This document shows, in pieces, positions 1 to 4,447 of a stretch of 5,909 bases of DNA (position 1 is its first letter; each line of letters begins with the position of its first letter). Origin of the DNA: Actinomycetota bacterium (GTDB lineage Bacteria > Actinomycetota > Actinomycetes > Propionibacteriales > Propionibacteriaceae); the NCBI GenBank assembly GCA_016213595.1, contig JACRAA010000085.1:1-5909 (forward strand), in the 5' to 3' direction. The translations under genes were made by a program, and so were the position numbers. The notes beneath the pieces are model-generated. The model was not told the origin of the DNA. It searched no databases and worked only from the letters and a program-made list of their open reading frames with translations.

Positions 1-1
1 C

Positions 2-823
2 GAGGATGCCGGCCCCTCCCGCGACTGGCTCCAGTTCGTACGCAGCCCCCGCGCGCGGCAGAAGATCCGCCAGCACTTCACCCGGGAACGTCGTGAGGAG
101 TCGATCGAGCAGGGCAAGGAGCAGCTGGCCCACCAGCTGCGCCGCGCCGGGATGCCGCTCCAGCGGCTGCTCACGCTCCAGACGCTCCCCGCGGTCGCGA
201 CCGACTTCAAGATCGCGGACGTGCCCTGCCTGTACGCCGCGGTCGGTGAGGGCCACATCAGCGCCCACTCCGTCGTCGAGCACATCATCGCGCTCCAAGG
301 CACGCCCGAGGACGTCGCCGAGGAGTCGTTCGAGGACCATCCCGTGCACCGCCGCGCCCGGTCCAAGGTGCCCGCCGAGACGGGCGTCGAGGTGAACGGC
401 GACCCGACGATGTGGGTGAAGCTGGCACGCTGCTGCACCCCGGTGCCCGGTGACGAGATCATCGGCTTCGTGACGCGCGGCCAGGGCGTGTCCGTACATC
501 GCAAGGACTGTACGAACGCAGCGAACCTGCTCAGCAGCCCCGAGCGGATCGTCGACGTCTCCTGGTCGAGCCGGGCTGCGTCGTCGTTCGTGGTGGCGGT
601 CTACATCGAGGGACTCGACAGGACCGGCATGCTCGCGGAGATCTCCTCGCTGCTCGCTGAGGAGAAGGTGAGCATCCTGTCCATCCGGCTCGAGACCAGC
701 AAGGACCGCAAGTTCCGCTCGACGATCACGTTCGAGACCGCGGAGACGACCCACCTCGAGCACATCATGAAGCGCCTCAACACCGTCGCCGGCGTGTACG
801 AGGTCCATCGCGTCCGCTCCTAG
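2..823 (+). CDS. rel: Bifunctional (p)ppGpp synthetase/hydrolase (Rel/SpoT family), C-terminal part, 5' truncated
   Basis: Rel makes and degrades the alarmone (p)ppGpp; its C-terminal half senses uncharged tRNA on the ribosome. Only 273 residues and the TAG stop (821-823) are present; the hydrolase, synthetase and most of the TGS domain lie upstream of the window. The visible part opens with the hallmark GPSRDWLQFVRSPRARQKIR (residues 4-23), followed by the helical domain with ADVPCLYAAVGEGHISAHSV (72-91). Next comes the conserved-cysteine/zinc-finger segment KLARCCTPVPGDEI (140-153; C144, C145, then H166 and C170), and last an ACT domain from about 193 to 273 containing GLDRTGMLAEIS. The frame is open from base 2, so ATG 152 is an internal methionine and not the start. 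It converges on the DUF349 gene. Family assignment is secure. Rel rather than a monofunctional RelA is inferred from the actinobacterial context. Confidence 0.95.
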   Translation, partial: EDAGPSRDWLQFVRSPRARQKIRQHFTRERREESIEQGKEQLAHQLRRAGMPLQRLLTLQTLPAVATDFKIADVPCLYAAVGEGHISAHSVVEHIIALQGTPEDVAEESFEDHPVHRRARSKVPAETGVEVNGDPTMWVKLARCCTPVPGDEIIGFVTRGQGVSVHRKDCTNAANLLSSPERIVDVSWSSRAASSFVVAVYIEGLDRTGMLAEISSLLAEEKVSILSIRLETSKDRKFRSTITFETAETTHLEHIMKRLNTVAGVYEVHRVRS

Positions 824-830
824 CGGACGC
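810..830 (+). terminator. Hairpin over the rel stop codon, possible bidirectional terminator
   Basis: A perfect 9-bp stem (GCGTCCGCT at 810-818 with AGCGGACGC at 822-830) closes a 3-nt loop and overlaps the rel TAG stop. It sits between two converging genes, where it could end transcripts from both strands. No T-tract follows, so it is not a classical intrinsic terminator. GC-rich stems without a U-tract are often proposed as terminators in actinobacteria. The structure is seen directly; the function is inferred. Confidence 0.5.
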
Positions 831-835
831 AGGCC

Positions 836-898
836 CTAGCCGGAGAAGTCCTCCAGCTAGCCGGAGAAGTCTTCCAGCTAGCCGGAGAAGTCCTCCAG
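836..898. repeat. Three tandem 21-bp repeats spanning the DUF349 stop codon
   Basis: Three head-to-tail copies occupy 836-856, 857-877 and 878-898, each beginning CTAGCCGGAG on the + strand. Copies 1 and 3 are identical; copy 2 differs by one base (C to T at 873). Read on the minus strand each copy is seven codons, L-E-D-F-S-G-stop, so the DUF349 gene ends in the first copy it meets (878-898) and the other two repeat the same end in frame. The one difference is synonymous (GAG to GAA). Each unit contains a small inverted repeat (GGAG-AAGTC-CTCC). Confidence 0.95.
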
Positions 899-2125
899 CG
901 TCTTCGACGCCTGCTCGAGCCACGACTCGTACGTCGCGATCGAGGCGCTCAGCTCGGCGACCCTCTTCGTGTCCTGTGCCGCCTGCGCCGCGTCGAGCTG
1001 GGACGTGAGCTTGGCGATCTGCTCGCTGAGCAGCGACACGGTCCCCGTCGCCCGGTCACGGGTCTCGGGGTCGGTCCGGCGCCACTCGTGCTCCTCCGCC
1101 TCGCTGATCGCCCGCTCCAACGCGCGGAGGCGGGCCTCGAGCGGGCGGATCTGCTCCCTCGGCACCCGGCCGTGCTCGTTGTAGTGGCTGAGGAAGGTGC
1201 GGTACTTCTGGCGCGCCGTGGTGACGTCCCGTACCGGCAGGATCTCCTTCTCGGCGGCGTCGAGGAGCGCCAGCTTCGCCTCGAGGTTCTGGCCGAACTC
1301 CGCGTTCGTCGCGGTCGTCGCATCCGTACGACGGGCGAAGAAGTCGTCCTGGATCGCGCGGAACTCAGCCCACAGGGCGTCGTCGATCTCGCGTGGGGCT
1401 GGTCCGGCGGACTTCCAGCGCGTCATGAGGTCTCGGAACGCGCCTGCTCCCGCACCCCACTCCGTCGTCGCTGCCACCTCGCGCGCCTCGGCGATGATCG
1501 CCTCCTTGGCCATCCGGGCGCTGTCGCGCTTGGCCGACTGCTCGGCGAACTGCGCCTTCCGGCGGCGCGTGTACGTGGTGCGTGCGGAGGAGAAGCGGTG
1601 CCACAGGTCGTCATCGGTGGCGCGGTCGATCCGAGGCAGCGCCTTCCACTCGTCCAGCAGCGTCCGGAACCGGTTGACGCCTCCTCGCCAGTCGTTGCCC
1701 GCGGCGATGCGTTCCGCTTCGGCGACCATCGTCTCCTTGGCGGCCTTCGTCTCGTCGTGGGCCTTGGCGCGCTCCGCCTTGCGGGCCTCGTTGGCCTCGG
1801 CGAGAACGGGAGTGAGGCTGTCGAGCCGGGCGAGCAGCCCGTCAAGGTCGCCCACGGCGTGGGCACCGGCGACCGAGGACTTCACCGAGGAGATGCTCCT
1901 GCGAGCCTCATCCGGGTTGAGCGCACCCCGCTTGATCCGTTCCTCCAGGAGACCGACCTCGGTCTCCAGGGCACTGAAACGGCGGGTGAAGAAGGCCAAC
2001 GCCTCGTCGGCCGGCACGCCGGGGATCTGCCCGACGCTGCGCTCGCCCTCGGCAGTCGTCACGTAGACGGTGCCGTCGGGGTCGACGCGGCCATAGGACT
2101 CCGGTGCGGGGGTTGCCTCGCTCAT
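878..2125 (-). CDS. DUF349 domain-containing protein
   Basis: A 415-residue protein of unassigned function, common in actinobacteria near rel and hisS. It has a short N-terminal segment with YGRVDPDGTVYV (11-22), then a strongly charged, mostly helical body without a signal peptide or membrane segment, so it is probably cytoplasmic. Three DUF349-type repeats can be seen: about 143-196 (NDWRGGVNRFRTLLDEWKAL), about 221-270 (TEWGAGAGAFRDLMTRWKSA) and a weaker one about 299-355 (KYRTFLSHYNEHGRVPREQI). The C-terminal 360-412 looks coiled-coil. ATG 2125 is preferred over the upstream ATG 2164 because homologous sequence starts with the YGRVDPDG segment and the longer start would run into the hydrolase gene. 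The Shine-Dalgarno is weak (AGATAGG). The last seven codons including the stop are triplicated in tandem downstream. The family is certain; a biochemical role cannot be given. Confidence 0.88.
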   Translation of the reverse strand: MSEATPAPESYGRVDPDGTVYVTTAEGERSVGQIPGVPADEALAFFTRRFSALETEVGLLEERIKRGALNPDEARRSISSVKSSVAGAHAVGDLDGLLARLDSLTPVLAEANEARKAERAKAHDETKAAKETMVAEAERIAAGNDWRGGVNRFRTLLDEWKALPRIDRATDDDLWHRFSSARTTYTRRRKAQFAEQSAKRDSARMAKEAIIAEAREVAATTEWGAGAGAFRDLMTRWKSAGPAPREIDDALWAEFRAIQDDFFARRTDATTATNAEFGQNLEAKLALLDAAEKEILPVRDVTTARQKYRTFLSHYNEHGRVPREQIRPLEARLRALERAISEAEEHEWRRTDPETRDRATGTVSLLSEQIAKLTSQLDAAQAAQDTKRVAELSASIATYESWLEQASKTLEDFSG

Positions 2126-2132
2126 GGCGCCT

Positions 2133-2138
2133 ATCTTG
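2133..2138 (-). promoter_or_regulatory. Possible -10 element for the DUF349 gene
   Basis: On the minus strand CAAGAT lies seven bases before ATG 2125. It keeps the A at position 2 and T at position 6 of the actinobacterial TANNNT element but lacks the first T. At this spacing transcription would begin at or next to the start codon. No convincing -35 is seen. This is a weak call resting on position. Confidence 0.25.
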
Positions 2139-2143
2139 CCCGA

Positions 2144-2149
2144 TAGTCT
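2144..2149 (+). promoter_or_regulatory. Probable -10 element for the MBL hydrolase-hisS operon
   Basis: TAGTCT matches the actinobacterial TANNNT -10 and ends seven bases before GTG 2157, the geometry of a leaderless transcript. No purine-rich Shine-Dalgarno lies in the intervening GACCTGT, which agrees with leaderless translation. A clear -35 is not visible. The short inverted pair CTATC (2131-2135) and GATAG (2142-2146) overlaps this region. Confidence 0.45.
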
Positions 2150-2156
2150 GACCTGT

Positions 2157-2843
2157 GTGTTCACGCTCAGCTCATCGTGCGGGCCGTGGGAGGCAAACTG
2201 TTACCTCGTCGGCGCCGCGGACAGCGACGAGTGCGTGCTCGTCGACGTGGGCATGGATGCGTCCTCCGCGGTCGAGAAGCTGCTCGCTGAGAGCGGCCGC
2301 AAGCTCGTAGCCGTCCTCGCCAGCCACGGGCACCTCGACCACGTCGCGGACGCCCAGGCAGTCGCCGACGCGCACGGCGTGCCCGTCTGGATCCATCCCG
2401 CGGACAGGCCGCTGCTCAGCGACCCCGTGGCCGGGCTCGGTCCCCAGCTCGCCCCGCTCGTCGAGGCGCTGTACGGGTCGACCTCCCGGCTGGAGCCGGT
2501 CCAGGTCTGCGAGTGGACCGACGGCGCTCACCAGGACCTCGCCGGCGTGAGCTGGACCGTGATCCACGCCCCGGGACACACACCGGGCAGCGTCCTCCTC
2601 CACGCCACCGATGGCGCCACCGCCCAGCTGTTCTCCGGCGACGTGCTGTTCGCCGGCTCCATCGGCCGCACCGACCTCCCGGGCGGCTCCATGGAGGAGA
2701 TGATGGCCACACTGCGAGACGTCGTCCTGCCCCTCCCGTACGACCTGGCGGTCCTGCCGGGTCACGGCGGCGCGACGACGATCGGGCGCGAGTGCGCCAC
2801 CAACCCCTACATCCGCCTCGCCCTGAAAGAGCTGAGCTCGTGA
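2157..2843 (+). CDS. Metallo-beta-lactamase-fold hydrolase, glyoxalase II-like
   Basis: A 228-residue soluble metal-dependent hydrolase of the glyoxalase II/YcbL-like branch. The N-terminus MFTLSSSCGPWEANCYLVG is typical. The metal-binding motif is SHGHLDH (H57, H59, D61, H62), followed by H141 in HAPGHTPGS, D162 in GDVLFAGSIGRTDLPGG and H203 in LPGHGGATTIG, with the closing TNPYI. All expected dinuclear metal ligands are present and the length is normal, so it should be active. The substrate is unknown; a thioester such as S-lactoylglutathione or a mycothiol analogue is only a possibility. GTG 2157 is chosen because it matches the usual family start. The alternative ATG 2124 adds 11 unconserved residues and overlaps the DUF349 start codon. 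The stop overlaps the hisS start (GTGA, 2840-2843), so the two genes are cotranscribed and probably translationally coupled. An MBL gene before hisS is a recurring actinobacterial arrangement. Confidence 0.9.
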   Translation: MFTLSSSCGPWEANCYLVGAADSDECVLVDVGMDASSAVEKLLAESGRKLVAVLASHGHLDHVADAQAVADAHGVPVWIHPADRPLLSDPVAGLGPQLAPLVEALYGSTSRLEPVQVCEWTDGAHQDLAGVSWTVIHAPGHTPGSVLLHATDGATAQLFSGDVLFAGSIGRTDLPGGSMEEMMATLRDVVLPLPYDLAVLPGHGGATTIGRECATNPYIRLALKELSS

Positions 2844-4177
2844 GCCGTATCCGTCCCCTGTCCGGGTTCCCCGAGCTGCTGCCCTCCCAGCGGGTTGTGG
2901 AGCAGTACGTCCTCGACCGGCTCAGGACCACGTTCGAGCTCCACGGCTTCGCCAACATCGAGACCCGGGCCGTGGAGCCGATGGCACAGCTCGCGCGCAA
3001 GGGCGAGATCGACAAGGAGATCTACGTCCTGCGCCGGCTGTCGGCCGACCCGGCGTCGGCGGACGGGGACGACCTCGGGCTGCACTTCGACCTCACCGTG
3101 CCGTTCGCGCGGTACGTGCTGGAGAACGCCGGTCACCTGGCCTTCCCGTTCCGGCGCTACCAGATCCAGAAGGTGTGGCGCGGCGAACGGCCGCAGGAGG
3201 GCCGGTACCGCGAGTTCACCCAGGCGGACATCGACATCGTCGGCGAGAACGTTCTCGCCGCGCACCACGACGTCGAGGTCCCGCTCGTCATGCTCGAGGC
3301 GCTCGAGGCGCTGCACGCGGCCGTCGGGCTGCCGCCGGTCCTGATGCGCGTGAACAACCGGCAGCTCGCGGAGGGCTTCTACCGCGGCCTCGACATCGAG
3401 GACACCGGCGCGGTGCTGCAGCGCGTCGACAAGCTCGAGAAGATCGGCCCGGAGGCAGTCGTCGAGACGCTGGGCGAGATCGGGCTCACGGGGGAGCGGG
3501 CGGCCAAGGTTGTCGACCTCGCTCGGATCCGTACCGACGACGAGTCGTTCGTCGACCAGGTCCGCAGCCTTGGCGTGCAGCACGAGCTCCTCGACCAGGG
3601 GCTTGAGCTGCTCAGCGCCGTCGTGGCGGCCGCCCGGCAGAGCGTCCCGGGCAGGCTCGTGGCCGACCTGTCGATCGCGCGCGGGCTCGACTACTACACG
3701 GGCACGGTCTACGAGACGCAGCTCGTCGGGTACGAGTCCATGGGCTCGATCTCGTCCGGCGGCCGGTACGACTCCCTCGCCAGCGACGGCAAGCAGACCT
3801 ACCCGGGTGTCGGCATCTCGCTCGGCGTCAGCCGCATGCTCGTCCCCCTCCTGGCCAAGGGCCGGCTGGTGGCGAGCAGGAGCGTGCCCACGGCCGTGCT
3901 CGTGGCCGTGACCGACGAGAGCACGCGGGACGATGCTGACGCGGTGGCCCGCTCCCTGCGGGCGCGCGGCATCCCCACGGAGGTCGCGCCGAAGGCGGAC
4001 AAGTTCGGCAAGCAGATCCGCCACGCCGACCGGCGCGGGATCCCGTACGTCTGGTTCGGCGGTGCGGACGGCGAGGTCAAGGACATCCGCTCCGGCGACC
4101 AGGTGGCGGCGACGGCGTCCTCCTGGGAGCCCCCGGCGGAAGACCGTACGGTCCGCGTCACCGGGTCCTGGGCCTGA
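2840..4177 (+). CDS. hisS: Histidyl-tRNA synthetase (histidine-tRNA ligase), archaeal/eukaryote-like subtype
   Basis: A class II aminoacyl-tRNA synthetase of 445 residues that charges tRNA-His with histidine in the cytoplasm. Landmarks: SRIRPLSGFPELLPSQR at the N-terminus; HFDLTVPFARYVLE (82-95); motif 2 KVWRGERPQEGRYREFTQ (111-128); the HisRS signature RGLDYYTGTVYE (281-292); GGRYDSL (307-313); and motif 3 GVGISLGVSRML (323-334) with R332. An anticodon-binding domain follows (about 350-430) with DKFGKQIRHADRRGIPYV. Where most bacterial HisRSs carry an LRPEGT segment, this one has DLTVPFARY as in archaeal and eukaryotic enzymes. GTG 2840 is the start: it overlaps the upstream stop by four bases, has GAAAGAG at 2825-2831 as Shine-Dalgarno and gives the family N-terminus. 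Upstream sequence in this frame is only a shadow of the hydrolase gene. A terminator-like hairpin follows directly. Confidence 0.96.
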   Translation: MSRIRPLSGFPELLPSQRVVEQYVLDRLRTTFELHGFANIETRAVEPMAQLARKGEIDKEIYVLRRLSADPASADGDDLGLHFDLTVPFARYVLENAGHLAFPFRRYQIQKVWRGERPQEGRYREFTQADIDIVGENVLAAHHDVEVPLVMLEALEALHAAVGLPPVLMRVNNRQLAEGFYRGLDIEDTGAVLQRVDKLEKIGPEAVVETLGEIGLTGERAAKVVDLARIRTDDESFVDQVRSLGVQHELLDQGLELLSAVVAAARQSVPGRLVADLSIARGLDYYTGTVYETQLVGYESMGSISSGGRYDSLASDGKQTYPGVGISLGVSRMLVPLLAKGRLVASRSVPTAVLVAVTDESTRDDADAVARSLRARGIPTEVAPKADKFGKQIRHADRRGIPYVWFGGADGEVKDIRSGDQVAATASSWEPPAEDRTVRVTGSWA

Positions 4178-4180
4178 CCT

Positions 4181-4202
4181 CCCGGCCCTTCCTCGGGCTG
4201 GG
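4181..4202 (+). terminator. Terminator-like hairpin after hisS
   Basis: An 8-bp stem (CCCGGCCC at 4181-4188 with GGGCTGGG at 4195-4202, one G.U pair) closes a 6-nt loop, three bases after the hisS stop codon. No U-tract follows, so termination is inferred from its position and GC-rich stem. Confidence 0.5.
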
Positions 4203-4210
4203 GCCATGCC

Positions 4211-4304
4211 GTCGGTTCACCATGTTATGTGGGTGAGTCGGATGTTCACATGGCCGATTCGCCATGAGAAGGTCCCATTCGCCTACTTAACATGGTGAAC
4301 CGAC
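4211..4304. repeat. 94-bp imperfect palindrome (long hairpin) between hisS and aspS
   Basis: Two 44-base arms (4211-4254 and 4261-4304) pair without any bulge around the 6-base centre CGATTC. The outer 17 bp are perfect (GTCGGTTCACCATGTTA against its reverse complement at 4288-4304). Over the whole arm 36 pairs are Watson-Crick, 4 are G.U when read as + strand RNA (4231/4284, 4234/4281, 4237/4278, 4243/4272) and 4 are same-base mismatches (T-T 4228/4287, C-C 4239/4276, G-G 4244/4271, A-A 4248/4267). GC is 52 % (49 of 94), well below its surroundings. There is no obvious target-site duplication at the ends and no coding capacity. It could be a MITE- or REP-like repeat, a structured RNA in the aspS leader, or a processing/termination element. 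Structure is certain; function is unknown. Confidence 0.93.
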
Positions 4305-4410
4305 ACCGCCGGCCGGAAGGAACGGACGGCGCCAGGGAGGGATCGCGGAGCCCCGGAACGTGCTGTACGGGTGGGCCGAATCCAGGAGAAGCCCGCCTGA
4401 GCGAACCCCG

Positions 4411-4416
4411 TAGGAT
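4411..4416 (+). promoter_or_regulatory. Candidate -10 element for aspS
   Basis: TAGGAT fits the actinobacterial TANNNT element and ends 31 bases before the aspS GTG, giving a leader of about 25 bases that still contains the Shine-Dalgarno. No good -35 is seen at 16-19 bases upstream. If this is the promoter, the 94-bp palindrome lies upstream of the aspS transcript and would be transcribed only by readthrough from hisS or from a promoter further upstream. Confidence 0.4.
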
Positions 4417-4432
4417 GCGAGGGCTGGAAACC

Positions 4433-4443
4433 GAGAGAGGGAA
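4433..4443 (+). promoter_or_regulatory. Shine-Dalgarno region of aspS
   Basis: The purine-only stretch GAGAGAGGGAA places a GAGGG core (4437-4441) six bases before GTG 4448. It is what decides that start over the in-frame ATGs at 4292 and 4415. Confidence 0.7.
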
Positions 4444-4447
4444 GTCA

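Noticed and set aside
1088..2146. Plus-strand open frames of 352 and 289 codons opposite the DUF349 gene.
   Set aside because: Compositionally biased translations with no family resemblance; the minus-strand frame contains clear DUF349 repeats.
2126..2164. Upstream minus-strand ATG at 2164 as the DUF349 start.
   Set aside because: It would overlap the hydrolase start and add 13 residues with no family support.
4292..4447. Aspartyl-tRNA synthetase frame is open upstream of GTG 4448, with in-frame ATGs at 4292 (inside the palindrome) and 4415, allowing up to 52 extra residues.
   Set aside because: The extra residues do not resemble an AspRS N-terminus, and the strong Shine-Dalgarno and the family-typical start both favour GTG 4448.
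4211..4447. T-box or other aminoacyl-tRNA-sensing leader upstream of aspS.
   Set aside because: No T-box consensus (AGGGTGGNACCGCG) or antiterminator alternative is visible; the 94-bp stem is one uninterrupted hairpin.
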